Below are positions 53,549 through 62,570 of a DNA stretch of 64,000 bases, in pieces (within the stretch, counting starts at the first letter, position 1; each line of letters opens with the position of its first letter). This DNA is from Peptostreptococcus porci (GTDB taxonomy: Bacteria > Bacillota > Clostridia > Peptostreptococcales > Peptostreptococcaceae), in contig NZ_VUNE01000001.1 of NCBI RefSeq assembly GCF_009695815.1, forward strand, positions 744,001-808,000, read 5' to 3'. Both the position numbers and the translations under genes were made by a program. The notes beneath the pieces are model-generated. The model searched no databases, was not told the DNA's origin, and was given only the letters and a program-made list of their open reading frames with translations.

Positions 53549-54202
53549 ATGAAATTTTTTATTGATACCGCTAATATCGAAGAAATCAAAGCAGCAAATG
53601 AATTAGGTGTAATTTGTGGGGTTACTACAAATCCATCATTGATAGCAAAGGAAGGAAGAGACTTTACTGATGTTGTAAATGAAATAGTTGGCATAGTTGA
53701 TGGACCAATAAGTGCAGAAGTACTTAGCATGGATCATGCTGAAATGATTAAGGAAGGTGAAAAGCTAGCAGCAATTCACAAAAATATCGTTATCAAAGTT
53801 CCAATGTGTGAAGAAGGCTTAAAGGCTGTAAAAGAGTTTACAAAGAGAGGAATTAAGACAAATGTTACATTGATCTTCTCAGCAAGTCAGGCTTTGTTAG
53901 CAGCTAGAGCTGGTGCAACTTATGTAAGTCCATTTGTAGGAAGATTAGATGATATATCATTTGACGGACTTAGCTTAATTGACGAAATAACAGAAATTTT
54001 TGCAATAAATTCTATAGATACAGAAATAATAGTTGCAAGTGTTAGAAATCCTCTACACGTTATAGATGCAGCAAAAATGGGAGCTGATATCGCCACTGTA
54101 CCATACAAGGTAATCAAGCAGATGATCAACCACCCACTGACTGATAGAGGTATAGAAGCATTTAACAAGGATATTGAAAAGGCATCTTTAAATATAAAAT
54201 AA
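53549..54202 (+). CDS. fsa: Transaldolase/fructose-6-phosphate aldolase family protein
   Basis: A 217-residue TIM barrel of the small transaldolase (TalC/MipB/FSA) class. It has [19 protein letters not shown] at the start, [13 protein letters not shown], the Schiff-base lysine in [13 protein letters not shown] near residue 85 and the closing [14 protein letters not shown]. Sequence alone does not separate transaldolase from fructose-6-phosphate aldolase. It follows xpt by 35 bases and has GGAGG before the ATG. Confidence 0.88.
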   Translation: MKFFIDTANIEEIKAANELGVICGVTTNPSLIAKEGRDFTDVVNEIVGIVDGPISAEVLSMDHAEMIKEGEKLAAIHKNIVIKVPMCEEGLKAVKEFTKRGIKTNVTLIFSASQALLAARAGATYVSPFVGRLDDISFDGLSLIDEITEIFAINSIDTEIIVASVRNPLHVIDAAKMGADIATVPYKVIKQMINHPLTDRGIEAFNKDIEKASLNIK

Positions 54203-54218
54203 AATATTAAGACACTAC

Positions 54219-54260
54219 AAAGGGATTGCAACTATTATTAATTAGAAGCGATCCCTTTTT
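54219..54260 (+). terminator. Terminator after the aldolase gene
   Basis: AAAGGGAT (54219-54226) pairs with ATCCCTTT (54251-54258), T run following. Confidence 0.8.
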
Positions 54261-54264
54261 CATT

Positions 54265-54451
54265 TTGAAGTACGAAATTGTGATAGTTTGATATTGACAA
54301 AATAATTGATCTGCTTGAAAATTTGAAAACAAATGAAGCTTTTCTAAAAAGATGGCAAGCATACTCAAGAAAAAATATATATGCTAAAGAGATAACATTT
54401 GAAGAAGTATTAAAAAATGGAATAAAAATGCTGAGAAAAATGAAAAAATAG
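54265..54451 (+). pseudogene. Remnant of a small gene with an early frameshift
   Basis: A frame of about 53 codons ending at TAG 54449-54451 reads DIDKIIDLLENLKTNEAFLK and then a Lys-rich helical tail, with coding-like codon use but no start codon or ribosome site. A second frame just upstream (TTG at 54265) reads MKYEIVIV before a TGA. Joining them by a one-base correction gives a continuous short protein. There is no promoter and the fragment begins right after a terminator. I do not recognise the family. Confidence 0.4.
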
Positions 54452-54583
54452 TGTTAATACAATTATTCTAATAGTAGAATAATTATTTAAATATTTTTTA
54501 ATGATGCATCTGATATTTTTTGAAAGCAGTGTTATTTGGAGTCAGAAGTTGTAGGTAGTGAACTTATTACAATATGTAACCTT

Positions 54584-54600
54584 TGTAACTAAAATGTAAT
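54584..54600 (+). promoter_or_regulatory. WalR-type box upstream of the secreted protein gene
   Basis: TGTAAC-TAAAA-TGTAAT fits TGTWAH-N5-TGTWAH exactly, with a third TGTAAC half-site at 54575. A -10-like TATGAT lies at 54644-54649; no good -35 is present, as expected for an activated promoter. Confidence 0.65.
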
Positions 54601-54678
54601 GCTAAATAACACCACTGTAATCAATATTTTTTATAAAAAGTGGTATGATATAAATATAGAAGTAAAGGATGTGATATT

Positions 54679-55380
54679 ATGAAAAAAAGGTTATTTACAA
54701 TTGGAATTTTAGTTACTGGTTTGGCTTTGGTTAGTCCTATTTCTGGGGCAGTGAATACAAATAAAAAACTTAATAATGCAAATATTAAAGACGATGTTAT
54801 GTATGTCACAGTATCTGATAGTAATGTTGTCAATAGCAGAGAAAGTAGTAATGAAGCTCCTGAGCTATTGGATAATCAGAGTAGTGTGGTAGTTCAAAAA
54901 GTTGAAGAAAAGGTTGATAAAGAATATAACAACAATGATTTGGGTGAAAAAACAACATTAAAAAAGACTAATAAAAAGACTTACAGAAATGTGAAATACG
55001 ATAAAAAAGCTGTAAATGATGTCAAAAATTCTGTAAAGAATGAGAATATCCAAAATACGGCTTCAAAAAGCAATAATGAAAATGCGGAGGCTACTGTTGA
55101 GGCTAAAAAGATTGATTCCTCAGTAGATAGTGTACCAAATAATAATGAAGGTACTGCGTTGACAAAGTCACAGGCATTGGAAGCACTTAAATCAAAAAAT
55201 TCAAGTGTCGATTATAATTACATGGGAGATGAAAAAGATTTTAGTGTTCTAAAAGAAAAAGGTCATGAAGGCTACGTATACCTACCTGATGTTCCTACTG
55301 ATATGGGTGTATTTGTAGATAAGAACACAAAAGAGATGTATTATTTCCATCCATCAGGATATATGGATATATATGAATAA
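54679..55380 (+). CDS. Secreted protein of unknown function
   Basis: I do not recognise this 233-residue protein. A signal peptide (about 25 residues, ending ISGA) leads to a long Asn/Lys/Ser/Glu-rich low-complexity region (to about residue 155), then a short compact C-terminal part (about 160-233) with SQALEALKSKNSSVDYNYMG and GYVYLPDVPTDMGVFVDK followed by aromatic residues. There is no LPXTG motif, lipobox or cell-wall repeat. The ATG follows AAAGGATG. The WalR-type box ties it to envelope control. A terminator follows. Confidence 0.75.
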   Translation: MKKRLFTIGILVTGLALVSPISGAVNTNKKLNNANIKDDVMYVTVSDSNVVNSRESSNEAPELLDNQSSVVVQKVEEKVDKEYNNNDLGEKTTLKKTNKKTYRNVKYDKKAVNDVKNSVKNENIQNTASKSNNENAEATVEAKKIDSSVDSVPNNNEGTALTKSQALEALKSKNSSVDYNYMGDEKDFSVLKEKGHEGYVYLPDVPTDMGVFVDKNTKEMYYFHPSGYMDIYE

Positions 55381-55550
55381 AAAAATACTCTAGATTGATA
55401 CTTAAATTGATATTTTAAGATTTAATGAAAGTTAATATTAATATCTCAAATTTCAATGAGTGATGAATAGTTATATAAGTTTGATTTTAAGAGAACAATA
55501 AAATCAAGACATACTGATTATAATAGAATTAAGAAGATGGTAATAGAATT

Positions 55551-55597
55551 AAAGAATAACTTTTGAGCAGTTTCTGGCTAAAGAGTTATTCTTTTTT
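55551..55597 (+). terminator. Terminator after the secreted protein gene
   Basis: AAAGAATAAC (55551-55560) pairs with GTTATTCTTT (55585-55594), then further T. It lies 170 bases after the stop; the sequence between is AT-rich without a gene. Confidence 0.7.
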
Positions 55598-55675
55598 GTA
55601 GTCTTAATGTTTGTTAATGTGTGGGAAAAACTAACTTCTTGTGATATAATATTAGTATTGAAAAAGGAGATAGAT

Positions 55676-55891
55676 ATGAAAAATAAAAAACAGCATTTAA
55701 ACTCTTTTCTATTTGCTGTTGGAGTTTCAGGGATAGACTACATGATAAAAAACTCTAATGGCAATTTTGAAAAACTATTTCAAGAAGATATTGGCAAAGC
55801 TATTGTTTACTATGTGCTATTATTTATTGTGACATTTGTACTTTGTGAAATAGTTTTTGAAAAAATAAAGAAAATGAATAATAGAAAATAG
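55676..55891 (+). CDS. Small single-span membrane protein, unknown
   Basis: A 71-residue protein with a hydrophilic first half (NKKQHLNSFLFAVGVSGIDY at its start) and one strong transmembrane segment (about 42-62), then a basic tail. ATG at 55676 is chosen because AAAAGGAGAT at 55662-55671 precedes it; a longer frame from 55607 has no ribosome site. A TATAAT at 55644-55649 may be its -10 box. Function unknown; it is 95 bases upstream of asnB. Confidence 0.55.
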   Translation: MKNKKQHLNSFLFAVGVSGIDYMIKNSNGNFEKLFQEDIGKAIVYYVLLFIVTFVLCEIVFEKIKKMNNRK

Positions 55892-55986
55892 ACACTGATG
55901 GTGTTTATCTTCATTTATCAATTGGTATGGTTTAGAATAAATAAAAAATATAAGATAATAAATTTAAGTGAGGAGAATTTAATTAT

Positions 55987-57839
55987 ATGTGTGGATTTAC
56001 AGCATTTTTTGATACTGTTGAAAACAAAAATGAAATAATTGACAATATGAATAAAAGGATTTGGCATAGAGGTCCTGATATGTCAGGTAAGTACATAGAT
56101 GATAATGCAGCAATGGGATTTGTTAGATTGAGCATACTTGACTTATCTGAATCGGGTGCTCAGCCAATGTACAGTGAGGATGGTAACAAAATTCTCGTAT
56201 TCAACGGTGAAATATATAATTATCAGGATATTAAGGATGATTTGATAGCCAAAGGATATCACTTTATAAGTGAAACAGATAGTGAGGTACTTATTCATGG
56301 ATATACAGAATATGGAACTGACTTGGTAAATAGACTTAGAGGTATGTTTGCTTTTTGTATATGGGACAAGCAGAATAAAAGAGTTTTTGGAGCCAGAGAT
56401 CACTTTGGTATAAAGCCATATTATTTTTACAAATACAAAAATGGGAATGAAAATGGCTTGTTGATTGGCTCTGAAATTAAGAGCTTCTTGGAACACCCAT
56501 TGTTTAAGAAAGAGTTGAACGAAAAGGCATTAAAACCGTATTTGACTTTCCAATATTCATCTCAGGCTGATGAAACATTTTTCAAGGGGGTTGAAAGATT
56601 AAAACCTGGGCATTTCTTTGTCTTTGAAAATGGAGAAATGAAAATTGAAAAATATTGGGATGTCAGCTTTAATGACAAACATCACACAGTTGATGAAAAT
56701 ATCAAAAAAATTCAATCAGTTATGGAAGAGTCTATTAAGCTTCACAGCCATACTGATGTTCCATTTGGTTCATTTTTATCTGGAGGTATAGACTCAAGTT
56801 ACGTTACAGCGTGTTTGATGCCAGATGTTACTTTTTCGATAGGTTTTATGCAGGAAAATTTTGATGAGTCAATCTATGCAGCTGAATTATCGAAAATATT
56901 GGGAATAAAGAACATAAGAAAAACTATTACAGGAGATGATTGTCTTGGAAATCTTGAAACAATTCAATATCATATGGATGAGCCACAGTCAAACCCTTCG
57001 ACTTTGCCACTGTATTTCTTATCAAAGCTTGTAAGGGATAATGGTGTAATAGTTGTTCTTTCTGGAGAAGGTGCTGACGAAATATTTGGTGGATATGAGT
57101 GGTATGACGATGATGCCGGACAGAAAAAACTGAAAAAATTGCCGAACTTTATTTTAAAGCCAGCAGCTGCAATAGCCAAGGGATTACCTGAATTTAGAGG
57201 AAAAACTACGCTGTTGAGAGCAGGAAGACCTGTTGAGGAAACATTTATAGGAGAGGCTTTGATATTTGATGAAGGAGAGGCAAAATCAATACTTAAGCCG
57301 AGATTCCAAAATTCTAGAACTGTTAGACAAATCACTCAACCGATTTACGATATGGTAAAGGGCAAGGATGATGTAACAAAAAAACAGATGATAGATATAA
57401 AGCTGTTTTTATGGAAGGGGATATTCTTCAAAAAGCGGATAAGATGAGTATGGCACATTCTATAGAGCTTAGAGTACCATTCCTTGATAAAGAGGTAATG
57501 CGTGTCGGTGAAGAAATTGGTACTGAGCAAAAAATTGCGAATGGTACGACAAAATATATTCTTAGAAAAACTGCCGAACAGAAGCTACCTGAAGAATGGT
57601 ATAAGAGAAAGAAAAAAGGATTCCCAGTGCCTATCAAGCATTGGTTTAGAGAAGAAAAGTATTATAATTTTGTCAAAGACTATTTCAATAAGCCATATGT
57701 AGCTGAATTCTTTGAAGAAGAAAAAATAAATAAAATACTTGATGAACACTACAATGGTATATCAAATAATGCCAGAAAAATTTATACTATATTGGTATTC
57801 TTGGTGTGGTACGAAAGATATTTTATAAAGGAAAGCTAA
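55987..57839 (+). pseudogene. asnB: Asparagine synthase (glutamine-hydrolysing), disrupted by one frameshift
   Basis: The first frame (55987-57447) encodes a class II glutaminase with N-terminal catalytic Cys (MCGFTAFF) and the synthetase PP-loop FLSGGIDSSYVT near residue 264, running to IDIKLFLWKG and then nonsense. The second frame (57411-57839) resumes exactly with EGDILQKADKMSMAHS and RVPFLDKEV and runs to a normal C-terminus. The break lies near 57406-57415 (TTTTTATGGAAGGGG). Restoring the family spacing between DIK and GDIL needs a net change of one or two bases. All other domains are intact, so the lesion is recent, a sequencing error, or a recoding site. Confidence 0.88.
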
Positions 57840-57927
57840 TATACAAAAGAAAAGCTAATATACAAAAGAAAAGCTAATATACAAAAGAAAAGCCAATATA
57901 AAAAAGAAAAGCTAATATACAAAAATA
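57833..57927 (+). repeat. 19-bp minisatellite, five tandem copies, overlapping the asnB stop codon
   Basis: The unit AAGCTAATATACAAAAGAA occurs at 57833, 57852 and 57871 exactly, at 57890 with two substitutions and at 57909 with two or three; a degenerate sixth copy follows at 57928. The TAA in the first copy is the asnB stop. Confidence 0.92.
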
Positions 57928-58019
57928 AGATTAATACAAAATAATAAAAGAAATATAAAAAAGTAAGGCTAATATTTAGTCAATTAAAGATATTAATATT
58001 TTAGGAAGGAGAAATTTTT

Positions 58020-59579
58020 ATGAAGAAGAAAAGTAACATATTAATTTTTATCCTTCCTATTTTGTTTATTTTATTGTCGATTGGATTAAAGCATGGATAT
58101 GTCATGCCTATGATTAAAGGTATTGATATACGAATAATCGGTGGAACATTTATTACAAATCTTAATAAGTACGTTATTAAGGTTGGAGATGAGGTAAATG
58201 TATCGGCAGGAGACTACATCGTTGTACCTTCCTTTGCGAAGAAACCCGATCTAAAGTTTGTAATATTGGATAAGAAAAATGTACTAACCATGAAAAACAA
58301 CAAGATAAAAGCATTGAGAGAGGGCTATTCCACGATTGGAATAATGAATAAAAATCGTGTTTTGAGAAAAGCGACAATAATGGTAGTAAATCCGAAAATA
58401 AATGATTTAAAAATCAATCTCGGATCAGATTTAAACTATTACGGAGATAGATCAAAAATACAAAGTGTAGTTGACATTGAAGAGTATAAAAAATTGGAAA
58501 AAGGGTACAAATTTAATTATTCGACTACAGATCCGAAAATATTAAAGATAGAGAACGATTATGTTGAAGCAGTTGGAACTGGAGAAGCAAAATTGATTTC
58601 AAGGTATGATAGGAAAGAGATCCAAAAAACAATAAAGATATATCCTAGGGTCGATGAGTTGAGTATAGATAAATACTTTGAGCTTGAACAAAATCAAAGT
58701 GTTGATTTGAATCCAAGTATTAAAACATCTCCAAACAATGAAAAATCAGAGGTTAAATATTCTGTACTAGACAATGTTGACCAGTCGAAGTATGATGAAA
58801 ATAAAAGAATTATAAATGGAGATTCTGGAATAGAAACTAGCTATGGTATTACAATTGATGCAAACGGAAGAGTCAACGCCAATAGAATTGGTACATACCA
58901 AGTAGAAATTAATTCTGGAAATAAAAAAACGTACACATCTATTTCTGTAGTAAAGCCCGAATTTGAAAATATCGAAATAAAGAACCTACAATACAGATTG
59001 AGCAATGACAAGGATAGTAGCACACTTGAAATCGGATGGGACTTTTCTGAATATGTAAATACTTATAGAGTTTATCTAAAAAAAGGCGATGGCGAATTTG
59101 AGGCATTTACAAATATTAAAGCATATAAGAGAAGTGTTCCAGTAGGAAATAGAGTCTCAACAATATTAAAGTTGGAAAAAAATCAAGACTATCAAATATA
59201 TGTTGTGGGATATAATGGTGTCAAAGAAACAAAGCCTAGCAATATTGTAACTATTGGAAAGGATCTAAATGTAGAATTTCAGAATAGAAAAGTCAAGGGG
59301 CTTGACTATAATATAGACTTTGAAAAGAAAACAATTCATCTAAAATGGAGGCATCTTGACAATAAGCAAAAATATAAATACAGAGTTTATTATGTGAACA
59401 AGAAGCTTCAGGAGGAAAAATACATATTGTATGCTAAAAATATTGAGAAAAACAATGTTACATTGAAATTGAAGGATGGAAGTATTAATTATGAATTCTT
59501 TGTCGTAGCGATTAATTCAAAGGGGCAAGTGTCCGATTTCAGCAAAGCCTTACCAGTGTATACAAGTTTAAGTGATTAA
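58020..59579 (+). CDS. Membrane-anchored surface protein with Ig-like and FN3-like domains
   Basis: A 519-residue protein with an uncleaved-looking N-terminal membrane anchor (about residues 6-24). Residues about 50-130 and 135-310 look like bacterial Ig-like (Big) folds: patterns such as LKIENDYVEAVGTGEAKLIS and GRVNANRIGTYQVEI are typical Big_2 signatures. Two repeats near 325-415 and 425-515 resemble fibronectin type III (LEIGWDFSEYVNTYRVYLKK and IHLKWRHLDNKQKYKYRVYY). There is no catalytic domain or LPXTG. ATG follows GGAAGGAG. Function unknown; probably a structural or binding surface protein. Confidence 0.7.
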   Translation: MKKKSNILIFILPILFILLSIGLKHGYVMPMIKGIDIRIIGGTFITNLNKYVIKVGDEVNVSAGDYIVVPSFAKKPDLKFVILDKKNVLTMKNNKIKALREGYSTIGIMNKNRVLRKATIMVVNPKINDLKINLGSDLNYYGDRSKIQSVVDIEEYKKLEKGYKFNYSTTDPKILKIENDYVEAVGTGEAKLISRYDRKEIQKTIKIYPRVDELSIDKYFELEQNQSVDLNPSIKTSPNNEKSEVKYSVLDNVDQSKYDENKRIINGDSGIETSYGITIDANGRVNANRIGTYQVEINSGNKKTYTSISVVKPEFENIEIKNLQYRLSNDKDSSTLEIGWDFSEYVNTYRVYLKKGDGEFEAFTNIKAYKRSVPVGNRVSTILKLEKNQDYQIYVVGYNGVKETKPSNIVTIGKDLNVEFQNRKVKGLDYNIDFEKKTIHLKWRHLDNKQKYKYRVYYVNKKLQEEKYILYAKNIEKNNVTLKLKDGSINYEFFVVAINSKGQVSDFSKALPVYTSLSD

Positions 59580-59622
59580 GAAAAAAAGATATTTTCTTCG
59601 TCAAATTTATTATATTTTATAG

Positions 59623-59651
59623 TTGACAGTAATTTTATTCGTTGATATACT
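59623..59651 (+). promoter_or_regulatory. Predicted promoter of the asnS T-box transcript
   Basis: TTGACA (59623-59628), 17-base spacer, TATACT (59646-59651). Near-consensus. A small hairpin TGTAGG...CCTACA (59682-59708) follows at the 5' end of the leader. Confidence 0.8.
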
Positions 59652-59732
59652 ATAGTGTATGTATTAAGTATATTTCAAAGATGTAGGTACTGTTTTTAGG
59701 TTCCTACAAAAACAAAGCATAAATACAATATT

Positions 59733-59967
59733 ACTGTGAAGAGAAGAGTAGTTGTTGATCAATTTTTACAGCGAGCTAGTTGTGGTGAGAGTCTAGTGTA
59801 ATATCAATAGTGAAGAACATCTCGGAGTTTCAGTCTGAAAGGCATTTTGCTTATTAGGATTTGACGTTTGGACACGTTATAGTCTGACTAAGAGATCGAT
59901 TTATCGATAATTAGGGTGGTACCGCGATTTAACACACATCGTCCCTTTGAGGATGTTGTGTGTTTTT
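59733..59967 (+). ncRNA. T-box riboswitch (tRNA-Asn) in the asnS leader
   Basis: The T-box sequence AGGGTGGTACCGCG is at 59913-59926. The terminator stem runs from AACACACATC (59931) to GATGTTGTGTGTT before T7. The stem I start GTGAAGAGAAGAGTAG is at about 59735. Aligned with the alaS leader (GAAG-AAC-ATCTCGGAG against GAA-GCA-GTCTTGGAG), the specifier is AAC at 59816-59818, an asparagine codon. Left boundary approximate. The leader fills most of the 410-base gap upstream of asnS. Confidence 0.93.
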
Positions 59968-59989
59968 TTATATTGAGGAGGAATAAGAA

Positions 59990-61390
59990 ATGCAAAAGAA
60001 ATTTTTAGAAGTAAAATCGCTATATAGAAATAGTGATGAGTATTTGGGTAAAAGTGTAAGCGTTGCTGGATGGATAAGAACGTCTAGAATTTCAAAAAGT
60101 TTTGGGTTTATTGAATTGAACGATGGTTCATTTTTTAAAAATCTTCAAATAGTGGTTGATGAAAATAAGATTGATAATTTTGCTGAAATATCAAAGCTAC
60201 CGATATCTTCATCATTATTGATAGAGGGAGAATTAGTTAAGGTAGACAATGCAAAAAATCCAATAGAGATTCATGCTACAAAAGTGGTGGTTGAAGGAGA
60301 ATCAGATTCATCATATCCACTACAGAAGAAAAAGCATACCTTTGAGTATTTGAGAACAATAGCTCATCTAAGACCGAGAAGTAATACATTCTCTGCAGTA
60401 TTTAGAGTAAGATCAGTGGTTGCATATGCAATACATAAATTTTTCCAGGAAAGAAATTTTGTTTATGCACACACTCCAATTATAACAGGAAGTGATGCAG
60501 AGGGTGCAGGGGAAATGTTTAGAATAACGACTTTGGATATGACAAATCCTCCGCTAAATGAAGACGGAAGCATTGATTTTAGCCAAGATTTCTTTGGTAA
60601 AGAGGCAAATCTTACAGTTTCTGGTCAGCTGAACGGTGAAATTATGGCACTTGCTTTCAGAAATATATACACTTTTGGACCTACTTTTAGAGCTGAAAAC
60701 TCATATACTGCCAGACACGCATCTGAGTTTTGGATGGTTGAGCCTGAAATAAGCTTTGCTGATTTGGAAGATAATATGGAATTGGCTGAAGATTTAATTA
60801 AATATATAATAAATTTTGTTCTAGAAAATTGCCCTGAAGAAATGGCATTTTTCAATAGCTTCATTGATAAGGGACTACTAGACAGACTTGATAATATAGT
60901 AAGCTCCGATTTTGTTAGAATAACATATACGGAAGCTATAGATTTGTTATTAAAGTCAGATCATACTTTTGAATATCCTGTAGAATGGGGATGTGATCTT
61001 CAGACTGAGCATGAAAGATATATTACAGAACAGATATACAATGCTCCAGTGTTTGTAACTGATTATCCAAAAGATATCAAGGCATTTTACATGAGAGCCA
61101 ATGATGACGGAAAAACAGTTAGAGCCATGGATCTTTTAGTACCAGGTGTTGGGGAAATAATTGGTGGTTCTCAGAGGGAAGAAAGATATGAAGTATTGAT
61201 GGATAGAATAAAGGAAATGGGTCTAAAGGAAGAGGACTATTGGTGGTATCTTGAACTTAGAAAATTCGGAACAGCAACTCATTCAGGTTTTGGATTAGGA
61301 TTTGAAAGAATTATAATGTATTTGACAGGTGTTTCTAACATTAGAGATGTGATACCATTCCCAAGAACACCAAAAAATGCTGAGTTCTAG
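59990..61390 (+). CDS. asnS: Asparaginyl-tRNA synthetase
   Basis: A class II synthetase that charges tRNA-Asn. The 466-residue product has the N-terminal OB-fold anticodon domain ([20 protein letters not shown] near residue 23), motif 2 region [21 protein letters not shown] (in part, near 235) and motif 3 [15 protein letters not shown] near 435. [11 protein letters not shown] and [11 protein letters not shown] are typical of AsnRS. ATG follows GAGGAGGA. The T-box upstream controls it. Confidence 0.96.
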   Translation: MQKKFLEVKSLYRNSDEYLGKSVSVAGWIRTSRISKSFGFIELNDGSFFKNLQIVVDENKIDNFAEISKLPISSSLLIEGELVKVDNAKNPIEIHATKVVVEGESDSSYPLQKKKHTFEYLRTIAHLRPRSNTFSAVFRVRSVVAYAIHKFFQERNFVYAHTPIITGSDAEGAGEMFRITTLDMTNPPLNEDGSIDFSQDFFGKEANLTVSGQLNGEIMALAFRNIYTFGPTFRAENSYTARHASEFWMVEPEISFADLEDNMELAEDLIKYIINFVLENCPEEMAFFNSFIDKGLLDRLDNIVSSDFVRITYTEAIDLLLKSDHTFEYPVEWGCDLQTEHERYITEQIYNAPVFVTDYPKDIKAFYMRANDDGKTVRAMDLLVPGVGEIIGGSQREERYEVLMDRIKEMGLKEEDYWWYLELRKFGTATHSGFGLGFERIIMYLTGVSNIRDVIPFPRTPKNAEF

Positions 61391-61455
61391 GTTTTAGACA
61401 TAGTTCCATCTGCTTTTCATTAATTGTGGAATGGAATGATAATTTAATAATACAT

Positions 61456-61503
61456 AAAGCATTGATGATACTTGAGCATAAAGTGTGTTGTCAATGCTTT
61501 TTT
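61456..61503 (+). terminator. Terminator after asnS
   Basis: AAAGCATTGA (61456-61465) pairs with TCAATGCTTT (61491-61500), T6 overlapping. Confidence 0.85.
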
Positions 61504-61637
61504 ACTGTTAACATTTAACGATTATTAAGTATTCTCACTGTTATGGAATTTTTAAGATATTAAGAGTAGTATTTATGGTATAATTAGATAAGATTAATAT
61601 AATGAATTTTATAAATATAATATGGTGGTGAGATTTG

Positions 61638-62537
61638 TTGAGGGAAATAAAAGAATCAAAACTAAGGATTAGAAAGAATAAGAAGGATAGTAGTATAGAT
61701 ACCTTGAATATTACTATGGAGCTAGAAAAGACATTAAATATAAATCAGACCTTGGAATTAGAAAGAGAAAAAATGAAAAGAGAGAGAAAGCGATTTGCAT
61801 TAAAGATTGTTCTCGCTCTAGTTGTTGTGCTTTCAATAATTTCAAGTATTGGGTATATAATATGGTTAAACAAGACATACAAGGTCAATGAATATGCCAA
61901 CCATGCGATGATTTCGAGTTATGGTGTAGATATTCAAAAATTGGAGGACTCTGCCTTGCTTTTTACCAACAATTCAAATAAAGGGGATATCGGCATTATC
62001 ATTATTCCTGCAGAAAGGGTTGAACAAAAGTCATATGCGAGGTTTTCAAAAAGTCTGGCAAGGAAGAATCATCAAGTTTTCGTACCAAAATTGACATTGA
62101 ACTCCGCAATGTTTTCGAAAAGTAAAATAGAGGAAATATTTAAAAGGCATGAGGATATAACAAAATGGATTGTGATTGGACATTCAGATAGTGGCAACAC
62201 GGCACTGAAGATTGCTGCAAATGAAAAAAAGGTAATAGGTGCTGTATTTTTAGGATCATATGTGATAGGCGATGATTTAAAGCTAATAAATAAACCATCA
62301 TTGTTGATTTGGGGAACTAATGATGGAATACTTGATTTTTCAAAGTTTAATGAGTTTAAGAAAAATCTGCCGGAAAAGACATTTTTCCATGAGATTGTCG
62401 GAGGAAACAATTCCAATTTTGCAGACATACAATTGCTAAATAAAGACAACAATGCAAATATATCAAACGAAGAACAGCAAAATCAGGTAGTTGAGCAGGT
62501 TCAAAAATTTATTGAAAATATTAATTCACAAAAATAA
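61638..62537 (+). CDS. Membrane-anchored alpha/beta hydrolase-fold protein, catalytic histidine replaced
   Basis: A 299-residue protein: a charged cytoplasmic coiled-coil-like N-terminus (to about 52), one membrane span (about 53-76) and an extracytoplasmic alpha/beta hydrolase domain. The nucleophile motif is GHSDSG near residue 180 and the acid is likely in WGTNDGILD near 233. In relatives a GGNH motif supplies the histidine; here it reads GGNNSNF, with Asn at about 258. The triad looks incomplete, so the protein may be non-catalytic. TTG 61638 or TTG 61635 both follow GGTGGTGAG. Confidence 0.75.
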   Translation: MREIKESKLRIRKNKKDSSIDTLNITMELEKTLNINQTLELEREKMKRERKRFALKIVLALVVVLSIISSIGYIIWLNKTYKVNEYANHAMISSYGVDIQKLEDSALLFTNNSNKGDIGIIIIPAERVEQKSYARFSKSLARKNHQVFVPKLTLNSAMFSKSKIEEIFKRHEDITKWIVIGHSDSGNTALKIAANEKKVIGAVFLGSYVIGDDLKLINKPSLLIWGTNDGILDFSKFNEFKKNLPEKTFFHEIVGGNNSNFADIQLLNKDNNANISNEEQQNQVVEQVQKFIENINSQK

Positions 62538-62570
62538 ATAAAAAATACACTCTTTGCTGGAGGTGGTTTT

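Noticed and set aside
57406-57412. Programmed minus-one frameshift site in asnB
   Set aside because: G-TTT-TTA is not a proper slippery heptamer and no downstream stimulatory hairpin is evident; mutation or read error is simpler.
57411-57839. Separate small gene starting at ATG 57411
   Set aside because: Its sequence is the exact continuation of asparagine synthase, and no ribosome site precedes it; it is the 3' part of the frameshifted asnB.
57833-57950. CRISPR array
   Set aside because: The copies are directly tandem with no spacers and the unit is only 19 bp, so it is a minisatellite.
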